Positions 34,154 through 46,209 of a DNA stretch of 64,000 nt are shown one piece after another (the first letter of the stretch is position 1; each line of letters begins with the position of its first letter). The notes below the pieces were generated by a model. It had not been told where the DNA came from, ran no database searches, and saw only the letters and a program-made list of their open reading frames with translations. Origin of the DNA: Arbacia lixula (lineage: Eukaryota > Echinodermata > Echinoidea > Arbacioida > Arbaciidae); the NCBI GenBank assembly GCA_963669155.1, contig OZ022597.1, forward strand, positions 13,150,826-13,214,825. Direction: 5' to 3'. The translations under genes and the position numbers were made by a program.

Positions 34154-36599
34154 TTTGCAATATGACTACGAGGATTCAGAGAAAACTGCCACGAGGGCCA
34201 TTTGATAAGTAGTACCCCTCCTCTTTCCAGCGCAGGTAGTAAATATGTTAATTGGGCTATCAATTGTGTAGGCACTCCTTTTTCGTTCTTCCTTTTAGAT
34301 TGCAATACTACTGGTGCATATCTATTCACCATTATCAGAAATTAATGTCACAACGGAATTGGTGGCAGCGATGGGAAGAATGGAGTAATCATTCTCCAGA
34401 TACTTGTGATTGTTGATATCTCCTAGGTTGTAGGTTTAAATCTTCCTGCCACTGTGGGTAGGCCTACATCACTAATGTTAACGAATCAGTTCAATTACTT
34501 TTAAAACTGGTTATCATAATACATTAGAGTACTCCGAACATTGAAGACCTAAAATGAAAAGTTCTTTTGCTGTCAAACCTCTATCAAACATTTATCTTTG
34601 TATACATTTATATTGACAACTTATCTGCTGTTCATGCTGCCATATTGTATACTAGTGGTATAACTTCAAGATGAGCAAAATGTTAGAACTTATCTGCACC
34701 GAAATTGCCGGGGCTAAGCAAAATTTTTGACAGTGAGAAAAGGGCTTGAGATACAATACAATTTTCCCCAAGTTCGTTTTCGGAATACCACCCCTGTACT
34801 TATGAACATGTCCAGGTCTTGTACACAACCCATATCCATGCTGGAACCGTCTACAAGACTACAAAAGTACAAGTACATATGACCATAGCCCCGGGACTGC
34901 TCCCGCGAGCGGGCTGGTCGCAGTAAATATGATCACAAATTGATGCAGAACTTAAGAAATGAGAGCATGCAAGCTCATGAAGTTAGACTAGATCTACATC
35001 AATATTGTAACATTTTTTGAACAAAGTAACAGACCAACAGAGTAACAGGAAAAATGATTACTAGGTCTCAGCCGAACTAATTTGTTCAGACGATACAAAA
35101 ATGGGAATCATAGTATGACTTACCTCACCGAGCTGTACTTGGAAGAGAATATAATACAAACTTGTAGCTTAGCTTCACAATATCGCGCAACGTCAAGTGG
35201 GGATTCCAGGGGCGCGTTTCTCGACACGATGACAACTCTAACCTCAGCTCTAACTCCGATAGTTAGCGCTGAGGTGATTCTCGAAGCTATTACAACTCTA
35301 ACCTCAGCTCTAAATGCTGGAACTGCACGGACCCTGTCGCATATATTGTTCACGATCGGACGATCCTTGAGAACAATAGTGACTTATGGGAAGCTGAGTT
35401 GCGTAATTAGGACTGTTAAAAAAGCGAATAAATTTCCATTGAAGGCGAGATTCATGAAAAAGGTTAAAAATATTTCAAAATGTTGAGTATCATTCGAGCG
35501 CGAGCATTCCGTAGATCAGAGGGCTAGTCTAAGCAATCCAACATTTTAAAACTGTTTAATGTTGAAAATTCACTCGTGTTCGCTTATTTATTTTTGAATG
35601 ATTAAGTCTACTTTTAATTGAGATGTTTGCATCAGTTGTGAAAATAAACACATGCATTTGATAATTAACCCCTTTCTTCAATATTCAGACATTTATTTCA
35701 AGAATGGCATGTTTGCGTAGACTATCATTAACATGGTATATTTTAACACGAATATGACCAAAATGGAAAGCATGAAAGAAAATCGATGAATTGATTTAAC
35801 AGAAGAAAATGAGAGATTGATTGCACAACAATCTTCGTGAAAACTGTGTTATACATGAAGCCATAGACTATCAACGTTTTGACAATAATTCGCCCCATAT
35901 TTAACAAAATTATGATTATTTCAACCTGATCTTTCCTCAATTATTGCGGAGTTTCGCGAGAAAGGCTAACAATTTATCTGAAAATTCTTATCTGGTATCG
36001 ATACACGAGATATCCCACTTGGCATTCTCTTCGAGACATGGTTCAGCATCATTAATACTAGCGTGAGTTCTAAGTGAGATGTCACTGGCATTCTAATGCA
36101 GAAACAGGCCCCTGCTTGGGAATTCCCACGGTCCATAGCGCTAGTCTCATTACGCAGACAGCGATACGTTCTTGTGAAATACATGTAGTATATAATTATT
36201 GATAATCCAATATTATGAATCAAAATCTCCGCTGAAGTATTGGCTTTTTAGAGCCGTAACTGTCGTTGCCGTGCAATCCATAGAAGGGTCAGGATCCAGC
36301 AAGGTCTGAGAGCTTACATTAAAAAAAAAAGTGAGGCCTGTTTTTGAAAGCAAATAACATAAAAACTCCTTTGCGGATTTCGAAAAAAAATGAACATATT
36401 TATTAAGAAACATATAATCTCAATCCCTGTCTAAAAAATTCCTGATTAGTATGCTTACAGAAGACACCAGCAAAAGATCTCGCGAGCATGTCGAATTCCT
36501 TCATAATCTAGGTGCAGCAAAATCTGCGCATGAGATTTCGCGAGAGGAAAAATAAAACGCTCACGATTTCTATAGAACGACCGAGCGCTGCCGATTGAC

Positions 36600-37126
36600 T
36601 GTCATTTGATAAAAGCAATAATCTGCTCATGTGCAAATTGCAATTACGAAATGGGTTATTAAATTTTGGCATCCCGAATGCCAACCCGAATATAGTGGCC
36701 AGAATCGAGCCGAACGTGGCCCGAAAGCCCCGATTACGGCCGAATAGAGCCGAAAGCGCTAAATACGCCACCGAACTACCAGAGTACGCCCCAGAATCCG
36801 TCCGAATCGGGTTTGAATCGGACCCGAATATGCCAGAATCCTTTTATTTTTACCGTTTTATTTTTCAGGGGGGGGGGGGGGGGGCGTATAAACATGAGTG
36901 CACAACTGTGTGCACCTAGCTCACTTCCACCTTGTCATTCGACCGGTGCACACCATGGAAGACCGTGATCAACTGGTTGATGACTGCTTGCAGAACCTCA
37001 AAGACAACAGTGACGACATCAGCCACAAAGACAACAACAAGAACATCAACCACAAAGAAAACAACGACACCAAACCACAAAGACATCGACATGAACCACA
37101 AAGAAAAAAACGACATGACCCACAAA
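36600..37126 (+). repeat. CCGAAT-rich MITE end, poly-G tract and short AAC-rich repeat
   Basis: Counterpart of 18840-19330 with a G run near 36869. The CACAAAGACAAC repeat is reduced to about 110 bp. At 37126 the match jumps to 23307 of the left copy. Confidence 0.6.
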
Positions 37127-37317
37127 GACCCTTTCTTGTGCTAAATGAGATATTCCACTTTGTTCCTGTTTGAACATAGTGGGAGTTAATTTTCAACAAT
37201 CCTAATCAAATTTCACAAATCATAAACTTTGTATTCAGACATTATTGTTAATAACAAGAATTTGAATTTATTAACATCAGATTTGAACTCCAGCTGATGG
37301 GAATCAAAATCATTAAA

Positions 37318-37687
37318 GGGCATACTGTACTGGGAAGGCAAAAAAAAAAGCCTTCAAAATGTAATTGTTAGCAATCTTTTTGCCAATGGTCTTAAATTCA
37401 TGTATTGTCTATTTTAGAAGCTTGCTGGAAGTTATTTGCCTTCAATTGATCTACTTTTGGAGTAATGAGTGATTAAATCTCAAATCCTCCAAATGTTCGG
37501 CCCGAACATTTTGAGGATTTAATCAGTAATCATTAATTACTTCATATGTGGATCATTTGAGGGCAAATAACTTTCAGCAATCAGCAATCGAAAATGCTCA
37601 ATACATGAATTTAAGACCATTTGCAAGAAGATTGCTAACAATTACCTTTTGACGGTTTTTTTTGCCTTCCCAGTACAGTATATGCCC
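37318..37687. mobile_element. Palindromic MITE, family C, copy 2
   Basis: Paralogous to 23494-23859, with the same termini, flanks and central inverted motif. Confidence 0.8.
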
Positions 37688-37974
37688 ATTAAGAGTCTGA
37701 TTTAGCACAAGAAAGAGTCACCAGTCGTACGTAAAGTCGTTCTTAGCTTAAGAACAGCTTCGTGAAACACCCCCTAGGATGATCACTCTACCAGGATATC
37801 ATCATGAATCCATGATTAAATCTCCATGCTTCAAATAAGACAACTTTAAAAAGATGGGCCATTTGTTTTCACGCTCTGTAGAGGGTAAAACATTCTCGAC
37901 AAAATTGTGACCATTACCTCACTGTAAAACATTGAGTCATACGCTCTTCCTTTGGTTTCAATGATCACAACTTC

Positions 37975-38105
37975 ATTTCAATTCAATTTCATTCAGCTCC
38001 ATTCAATTCAACTCAATTCAATGCAGCTACATTCAAATCAATTCAACTCAATTTGATTCAATTCAAGTTAATTCAACTCAATTCAGTTCAATTCAATTCA
38101 ACTTC
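37975..38105 (+). repeat. ATTCA-type pentanucleotide repeat, right copy
   Basis: Matches 24140-24280. Confidence 0.85.
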
Positions 38106-39054
38106 AAGGTTTAATGATAAAAACAAGCATGCATATCAACCAAAGGCTGACTTGTGCACGTGCACATACTGTAAAAACGTAAATAAAAGATAAACAAGTA
38201 ACAAGTTACCGTATAAATGATAAAAAGCTTATGTTTGAACCACATAATGTAAATAAGTTAAAGATAGCCAAAAAGTACACTATGATGTGTAATCATGATT
38301 ACACTAAGCATTCCACCGGGAAAAATAAACGGCAGATTCAGTCAAGTTATTAAAATAGTACAATGTAGTGTATACAACTAATATTATAGTGTAAATTAAA
38401 GAGATGAAATAGAGATGGGCAGGTACATGCAGATGGAACAAGAAACTCACAGAATGGCCACCCAAAACAGGAATACGCAGAAGGGGCCGACAAAAGAGAA
38501 GGTGGAGAAGCGAAATATCAACATACGCAAACACAGCAACATGAACAGAAAAACAACAAAATTAAGAGAAGTGAATGGAAACTGATTGAGGAATGCTTCA
38601 TCTAACAATGGCTGAACAATGCCTGATGAATGAATGAATGAATGAAGTGTATAAAGTATGAATTTTTGGCAAAGATTAAAAGCGAATAAGAGAAAACTTG
38701 ATATGATAATCATCATTGTGGAAAGCCTTATTAAAATTTAGGAACTCGGCCAGAAAAAAACAAAACACCAAACTATCCGGGCTTTATAGGATAGCGGTTT
38801 AAATACAGGGTGTTCCTTTGGCAGGATCAAAAATAACATTTTGTAAAAACCACAGATAATGGAAAAAGAGACTGCATCAGATCTTCCCTCCCAATAATGG
38901 AACTGGAAACCGACTTACAGCGAAATTAAAGCGATCGCTAGATTTTGATGAAGTATAGGGGGGGGGGGGGGGGGGCGTCCAAAACCTATAGCGTACAGAG
39001 TGGAGACCTCTGTGTGCTATGCTCCGTGGACAACCGCGGACAAAATCATCCTCG

Positions 39055-39145
39055 AAATATAGAAAGTAGGGGGGCACAGGTGTCTTTGAAAATGATAAAT
39101 AGGGGTACACAGGTGTCCTCGAAATTGATAAATAGGGGTCATGAA
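39055..39145 (+). repeat. Short tandem repeat, about three ~36-bp units
   Basis: Units contain GATAAATAGGGGT and CACAGGTGTC with small changes. It marks the start of the extra segment in the right duplicate. Confidence 0.6.
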
Positions 39146-40316
39146 AAGGGAAAAGAGAAGTATGTTTTTGTCCTTGTTTTGACGTAAAAAAGGGGGTTAG
39201 AATTTACAAAATGTCCTTGAAATTTACCGCGAAAGGGGGTTATTTGCAGTTGTGGTAACGGTCATGCGTCACCCTCTACGGGGGAGTGCCCCCACCGGGG
39301 CTCCGCACCGGTCCGCTCAATAGTACATGCGTTCAATGAGAGCAATGCACGCATTGCGCGCTGAGAGATGCAATATGATTATGAATGTAGACTGTAATCG
39401 CTCCGGCTCAAAAGTAAATTGAATAATTTTTCCTGAAAATGTTCGTGCAGCAATGACTGTGAGATTTCATACACGTTATTGTTAGGGCTGGGATGATGTC
39501 ACCTAGCCTACTAATGCATCGTTGAAATATCAAGTCTTGTTCGAGGCCATCTCTGGCAGGATATATTTACATTTTACCTGCAAAGGAAATCCAGAGCCAC
39601 AATAACGGCACACCTTGGATAAATTCATAACATTAAAGCGATGATTGCAAAAAGACACGCAAACATTTTGGACTGCCATAAAAAAATAATCTAAACGATA
39701 AAAAAAAAAAACGATCAAGAAGATCATTTTTCACTGACACATACGATTTTAACCCTATTTGTGTCAGACACAATGCAGTTGAGTTTTTGAGTTTTGAATT
39801 ACTTGTGCAAAAATACATTAATGGCGCGATAAGTGAGAATAGCCTCAATAGGGTCTTTAAGTGCAGACTACGAAAATAAGTCATGAATATTGATGAGTTT
39901 GCTTCCGCCGCGCGTCCGGCCTGTCGGGAGGCAAAGCATGTTGTGTCGCGTGCAAGTGCGCTGCACGTTATCGTTGCCGTGGTCAGGATAGTCTTGAATC
40001 GAGGCTAATCAATAAAGAGTTATGGCTGCAGTATTCCTCGATTTCCCTTAGGTGAACAGCTTTTTGAGTACTAGACTCTATTTTCCAGTAAGAAATAGAA
40101 ATGTCTAACAGCCTGAAAGCCAGACGATGGTCAGGAAACTATTAGTTGCTCAAACTGGGAGGTTGGACAGCGCGCATTCATATTCATTGCAAGCCTGCAC
40201 GTACCAAGGAGACAACTCGCATCCTACTCGTATCAATGCGCCGAGGCGGGCCGAACTACATGTTGAAACAAACACGTAAATAATGTTCACCGCCTTCGTT
40301 TTCATCCGTCCACCCT

Positions 40317-40320
<4 letters not shown>
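39146..40320. other. No gene seen
   Basis: Anonymous sequence with moderately CpG-rich stretches near 39280-39360 and 39900-39970. The short frames on both strands have no recognisable domain or splice context. Near 40050-40130 there is a fragment resembling the family E MITE (51159). Confidence 0.4.

Positions 40321-40322
<2 letters not shown>

Positions 40323-40358
<36 letters not shown>
40323..40358 (+). repeat. (CT)n microsatellite
   Basis: About 36 bp of perfect CT repeat, with CT-rich sequence to about 40390. Confidence 0.95.
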
Positions 40359-40360
<2 letters not shown>

Positions 40361-40746
40361 TTATCTTTATCTCTCCCCTCTCTCTGCACCTCTTCATGCT
40401 CTTGTTTATTTCTTGAGGGGCCTTCTTCTGGGGAAAATTACACAGAAGAGTCTATCAAAGAGATACACGTAATTCACCCTGGAATTGAGTTAGTCCCAAT
40501 GAAAGGAGACACATGAAAGAAACATTAGTGAAGGTTTGATGAAAAATCCGTCAAAGGATGATGGAGTTATGATCCGATTTTTTGCTGTTGCTTTTTGAAC
40601 TCCAGTAAGTGATGTTTTCCTGGCATGTACAAACACAATAGAGACCATAAAAAATTATCATGTAGGCTTGGACACAAGTCATGATGGCGTTTTTCATGCA
40701 CATCTTAGTTTTAATTAACTAATTGGTATCAAAATGATTAACTAGG

Positions 40747-41125
40747 AGGGATAGTTCACCCTGAAATCAAGTTGGTTTCAATAAAAGAAATATCATTAGT
40801 GAAGGTTTCATGAAAATCCGTTAACGGATAAGAAAGGTGATATCTTTTAAAGTATTGATCTCTTTATAAAAAAAAAAAAAGTATTGACTTCGTGACGTCC
40901 CGTTCGAGGTGTCTCCCATAATTTGATGTTGTGTACACTTTTTTTTCTGGAGAAGTTGCATTTTCTAAAAAAAAAAAAAAATAAAAAAAAATAAAAGAAA
41001 AAGAAATATGCACCCCTGTTACCTGTACATTTTCATTGAAAACACGTGTTTATATCAATACTATATGAAAAAAGTCATTCCGTTGTCAAAAATCAGGAAA
41101 AGAACCATTTTTGTTTTTGTAATAG
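40747..41125. mobile_element. Family B MITE, right end replaced
   Basis: It begins AGGGATAGTTCACCCTGAAA and continues through the family interior, with A-rich expansions near 40868 and 40965-41000. It stops where the CCATTTCGTAATTACA-type element starts. Confidence 0.65.
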
Positions 41126-41126
41126 A

Positions 41127-41594
41127 CCAGTTCATAATTACACCATGGTCGGAGAAGGTGTAACCACTGAATAAATACTACTAGACTGCTGACTGGGATT
41201 TTTTTTCATGAAGCTTTGTTGGATGATGGATTTTGCAGTGTTCCCGGAACAACAATAGAAGCAGTTACGCATAGTGCCATCTTCATTGGGCTTTAAAAAC
41301 CCGCAAAGTTAGGGGACAGGGACAATATAGGACCATTCGGATTTTTGTACGGTTGCTAGGCAACTTTCAGCCTAACTTCTCGATTTTTTTAAGCCCAATG
41401 AGAATGGCACTATAGTGGAATACCTTCTCAGTGCTGAATAGCTGTTGCCATGTTTAAATAATCATAAGTTGGAATGTGTTTGACTACATGTATATAATGA
41501 ATTGTCATTTTACTCTAAGAGTAGTGCCATTGACCTGAGGTCATTTTCTACCAGCAATTTTCTGCTCATGCGCAAATTGTAATTACGAAGTGGC
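41127..41594. mobile_element. TIR element (CCATTTCGTAATTACA family) with nested MITE
   Basis: The ends are CCAGTTCATAATTACACCAT and the inverse GTAATTACGAAGTGG. The interior matches the outer parts of 17817-18890. A 137-bp MITE is nested at 41274-41410. Confidence 0.6.
41274..41410. mobile_element. 137-bp MITE with TA flanks
   Basis: Inverted ends GTGCCATCTTCATTGGGCTT and GTGCCATTCTCATTGGGCTT lie between TA dinucleotides. The host element without the insertion is seen at about 18700, where GAAGCAG leads on differently. It is a short Tc1/mariner-style non-autonomous element. Confidence 0.7.
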
Positions 41595-41855
41595 CTATCA
41601 TACTGTACACTGGGAGGGCACCTCGCACGTGACGTCACAAAATTTAAATATCAAAAGATCGTATAATGCGTATAAAATATAAATCTCTGCTTGATTTGAG
41701 TTATAAATTATTTGTATTTTTTTTAAGAAAAGAGTGTCAAAAGTTCTTTTTAACATCTAATAACGCAACAATATGATTAATTTTGGTTTCAACTGGAAAA
41801 CTGGTTGTATGTCAACCATTCAAGCCTTCGCTGGGAGTTCAAAGCGAATCTGAAA

Positions 41856-42016
41856 GTGATAGTTCACCCTGAAGATAACTTGATTTTGATAAAAGAAAGA
41901 AACATGATTAGTGAAGGTTTGATGCCGAATCCGTCAAGAGATAAGAAAGTTATGATCCTTTGACATTTTAATATTAATAATAATATCAATAACAATAATA
42001 ATGATAATGATACAAC

Positions 42017-42054
<38 letters not shown>

Positions 42055-42468
42055 TAATAATGACAATAATAATACTACATAGAATTCATATAGCGCACTT
42101 TCCATCTTAATCAGATGCTCAAGCCGCTTCAGAGCAAATTAAAGAGAGAGAGAGAGAGAGGGGGAATACAATACAGGTATGAACTTGTATGTCAAAAAGC
42201 ACCATTATACACCGTATTTCTAATTATATCAAATGCACACTTAAGGATGCATAAACGTTTCGAGAAAATGCACATAACGAGAGAAAAAATTGTATACACC
42301 ATAATAGAAGAGCACCTCGCATGTGGCTTCACAAAATCAATACTTTAAAAGATAATTTCTTTCTTGTCATTTGACGGGTTTCAGTGATCAATCTTCACTT
42401 ATAGCGCTTCTTTCATGTGTCTGTTTGTATTGAAACAAACTTAATTTCAGTGTGAACTATCCCTTTAA
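41856..42468. mobile_element. Family B MITE with internal (AAT)n expansion
   Basis: The left end is GATAGTTCACCCTGAAGA and the right end is CAGTGTGAACTATCCCTTTAA. ATA/AAT repeats occupy about 41975-42075, and a short (AG)n lies near 42142-42160. Confidence 0.65.
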
Positions 42469-43050
42469 AAACTGCGAATGATATTAGTCTGGGGTTGAGC
42501 GTCCAAAAATGAAAATCTAATTGCATGGTTATTATAAGAAAACAGATTGATGATAAAACCTGTTTAAAAAATGACATCCCTTGACTTTATGATGTGTCAA
42601 TTTCAGGTTGCTTGTTTGTTTTAAAATGTCGAGCCAGCGGTATATTTACGCCTATATTAATAGTGGTTAATGATTCGAGTTGTATGGTACTTTTGATCAT
42701 TTTTCGAAAGTGTCAACAGTTTTTGTTGATGTATAATGTATAATACTATTGGGCCCATGCTCGAACCAGGGAGGTGTAAGGAAGGAGAAACAACTCGGGC
42801 AAAGTAATAATATTCAAACATAGCCTAAATATTATGTATGGCTACTAAAGCGTGCTATAATGAATGTCAAAAACATTCCACAATAACAACGCATGCATGC
42901 TCGGCACCGACATTTAGCGGGTTTCAACTTGGAAAGTAATATCTTTAATTTCCCACTTTGTCTTTCGAGGCTGTGTTTTACATATTTGGGGCAATTTTCA
43001 AGGAAGTTTCGGGCAACACCATTATAAATCCTGTAAACTGTACTCTATTT

Positions 43051-43883
43051 TATACTGAACGATTCAGGAATGATGAATGATCGGAGATATGAGATATTTT
43101 TGCTTTTTTATTCATAAAATTGACCACTTTCTTCACTTTCTGGATTTTTCCGGAAGTGTGAAATTCGATCATTGTTAAAATGATATGTAAAGCTGTGTTT
43201 GCGTGCATTTTTGTTTGCTGATAAAATGTCATGCTAATAAAAGCATCGATGCCAACTAGACAAACGAATTAAGACTTTTCTTTTGTTCTCTCTGAGAAGC
43301 CGTTGCCACACAATCATGCTCGTTACTGAAAAAAAAAAAAACACCCTGACAAGCATGTTTTATGAAGACACAACTTTCCGGTGGTGCCGAGCATGCATGT
43401 TTTCAAAGAAAGAAGATTGCTGTCATGTACATCCTTCCAAAACACTATTATGCCTGCTCGAACCAAGCGAGTACTTTTCTATTACATTGTACTGTATCTG
43501 GATCGTTCTCGATTCTGGGAACCCCAGTATCTACCTTAACGAGGGCTCGCACGGAGTCCTAAGCCGTGTTTTTTTTTTTCTCCAGCGAGTGAATTTGTGG
43601 GGTCATCGTTATCGTGGTCATCGCGTGGCAGAAGAAATAAAGTACTGATGTGATGTCGTCAGAGCCATTGTTATGCAGGTTGATGGTGCTAAACGACACC
43701 GCTCAAGTGAGCTGGGTTTCACTGGTCCGATATTGTGTAGCTGGCCAGTGTCGGGCACACCAAATAAGAATCCTCGCTATGTTCACCGATATTTGCTCTA
43801 CTCAATAATAATCAGAGCCAGTTGTTTTGACAATACACTGTATGCTCTTATGACGTCACATTTTGGTACTATATGCGACTTGA
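43051..43883. other. No gene seen
   Basis: Sequence after the right duplication boundary. About 43275-43400 resembles 50570-50700, a dispersed repeat. The 121-codon frame at 43283 lies in this repeat and has no recognisable domain. Confidence 0.4.
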
Positions 43884-44185
43884 AGGGATAGTCCACCTTG
43901 AAATTAAGTTGGTTTTTAATAATAGCAGGAACATAAATGAAACATATTATAGTAAACGTTTGACGAAAATCCGTGATGGGAAAAAAGTTGTGATGTTTCC
44001 AAATTTCAATTTTGTGACGTCCCGTGCGAGATGTTCTCCTGTATAGGCCCTAATATGTTGTGTGCTACAGTATTTGATTCTATTTTTCTTTCTGTCTTTG
44101 GTGCAGGAAGTTTTTTTTTCAGAGAGGTTCTTGTGTGTAAAACGTACCAATGATCGTGTTTTAAGTCCTTTGTCATTATAGTTAA
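43884..44185. mobile_element. Family B MITE, left part
   Basis: It begins AGGGATAGTCCACCTTGAAA, contains GTGACGTCCCGTGCGAGATG, and fades out near 44185 without a right terminus. Confidence 0.55.
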
Positions 44186-46021
44186 ATGTGGTTGATGTGT
44201 GCAAACAGAGGTTTTAATATATTATTTAGCTGCCGTTTAAGATCGTAATTATGTGGCGCTTTTCCTTGGAGATTTTTGTCTAAAGAAAGATATTACTAGA
44301 AATTGTTTATCTGCCTCTTTGTTTTAATTAAAATATTTCAGTTTGATTATGGACGTCTGTGATAAATGCTGAAATGATACTAAAAACGTGAGATAAAAAG
44401 TGAATTTTTTTGTGCAACTTGTTAATGATATGTTTATAACAAAATATTTTGCCCAGATTCAGTTGTGCAGCAGAGATGTGCTGTCCATGCTCTCTCTACT
44501 AGGACTAATTGTTTTCCGCCCTGTTTTCTTATTAAATCGCACTCTTCCTGGCAAAGTCCAAGCAACTGACGCTAGATACTATGATATGTCCTTTCCCCTT
44601 CTCTGCTTTATATGTTTCCCATCTGCTTTTTAAGCAGAAAGAGACCATAAGAAACGCCTCGTTATTATTTTCTTACTATAGAAAGAGAGTCAGGTTGTTG
44701 TGCGATAAAACGTACGTTTATTTCCCACTTGACTATTCAACGATACCATACCATGTCAAATGCAACGTGACTTCATTAATATGTAACCCCCCGCAGATTA
44801 TGGGTAGCCAATCATAACAGAGAAGTCGTGCAGTATTTCTGGGTCACGTTGTTTCGGCTCTTGCTTTGTTCACCTGTTTTCAAGACTTGAATTGGCGTAT
44901 TACTTTATAATTGTTTCGTTTATGTCCAAATATTGCAATTTGTAAATGTAAAATGCATTGGTAAATGTTTTTAAAACAAATTTAATTCTGTCATCACATT
45001 TTTTATGCACCATTATGAGTGTAATTTAGGTCAATATTCCGTTAGGATCGACATAAAGAATAAAAACCGACTTGCATTAGGCTAGGTATTTTCCAACTTA
45101 CGCAATATAAAAAATAGCTTACACAATCATGCATGGCGATCTCGGTAAATACTGTACACTGTATGTGTCGCAGTTACCAGACGCCATTGTATTTCTGTTG
45201 GAGCCTTTTAGATTTAGTACCCGTACGTACAGACGTGACCCTTTTTCCAAAATTGGGTTACTGCGGGAGTCCATGTTTTGCAGAGTGTTTTTCCGCGGCG
45301 TTACTGTACTGCCGTGCCCGTGTGGTTCCAATTCTTCTATCAGATCTGATTGCTAAAACATATTTTAACGTTTACGCTTCTTCCTGGGGCCATCGTTGGA
45401 AGGAACTCATAACTCAAGTGGACCTTGGAGTTGGTAGCTAATTTTAGTTTAGTCACATTATTATTCATCAACAAAGGGATGAACGATAGTTTAGTGTCTA
45501 TGTATGTTTTGATAGCTTTTGACAAATTCAAACTAAAGCGGAGCCTCATCGTTAGTCCAACCAACTCTGCGCTGACTGAGTATCTGAGACAGAATTTCAG
45601 AGAGATAATTTTGGCAAGTCGCCGCTCACATCATCACTGTCGAAGCCCTTGAAAATAACGCTCACTCTTGCCTTGGCCAGGCCCTGGGTTTGAAACTGAA
45701 AGAACTCGCTCTTTTCTAACTTAACATTACAAGTGCAATTTTCTTTAATTTACCCTCACCAAAGGAGGAATGATGAATCTAAGCGTGATTTTCGACCATT
45801 TTGATAAAATCCGTGCTGGTTGAACTTTTTCTTGCTTCATCGTGAAACTCCTTTTTCTATCAACAAGCAAGTGAGTTAGTGAGACTGAGTCTGAGACTTT
45901 TTGGCAGAGCAGGCTAAAGTTCGTGAAGGATCTAACAGTTTTAAGTTAGACTCGAGCCTGCGGTGGAGACCTAACATCGTTTCATTAAATTAAGGGGGAA
46001 GTGAGCACAGCAGGAAGTAGG
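44186..46021 (+). other. Upstream region of the cryptochrome gene; no confident promoter
   Basis: There are no convincing coding frames. TTACGCAAT at 45098-45106, followed by ATATAAAAAATAG, resembles a PAR-bZIP/C/EBP (D-box-like) site beside an AT-rich box, about 0.9 kb before the ATG. Such sites regulate clock genes in animals, but one match proves nothing. I saw no perfect CACGTG E-box within 1 kb upstream of the start. Confidence 0.3.
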
Positions 46022-46209
46022 ATGCCGAAACGAAAGCGCACCTCAGAGAAGAAACCAGGCTGCCTCGTTCACTGGTTTCGGAAGGGCCTTCGTCTGCATG
46101 ACAACCCAGCATTGAAAGAAGGACTCAAGGAGGCCAAAGGGTTCCGCTGCATCTACATTCTGGATCCCTGGTTTGCTGGAGCTTGCAGCAAAGGTGTCAA
46201 CAGATGGAG
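46022..46209 (+). CDS. cry: Cryptochrome exon 1 (coding part)
   Basis: The first in-frame ATG after upstream stops gives [13 protein letters not shown] and then the conserved fold. A frame opening at 46001 starts with GTG and is not used. The exon ends TGG AG at GTAAGT, so Arg63 is split in phase 2. The 5' UTR start is not visible. Confidence 0.88.

Larger units (their letters stand above)
29008..43050 (+). repeat. Segmental duplication, right copy
   Basis: It matches 5670-25623 in the same orientation. It lacks the transposons at 8333, 15228, 16381 and 19330-23305, and carries about 3.6 kb (roughly 39033-42625) absent from the left copy. A 14-kb tandem-type duplication with independent later changes fits this pattern. 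Confidence 0.85.

Noticed and set aside
45133..45441. 102-codon frame upstream of the cryptochrome
   Set aside because: Two overlapping plus-strand frames are equally open, no domain is visible and no suitable donor links it to exon 1.
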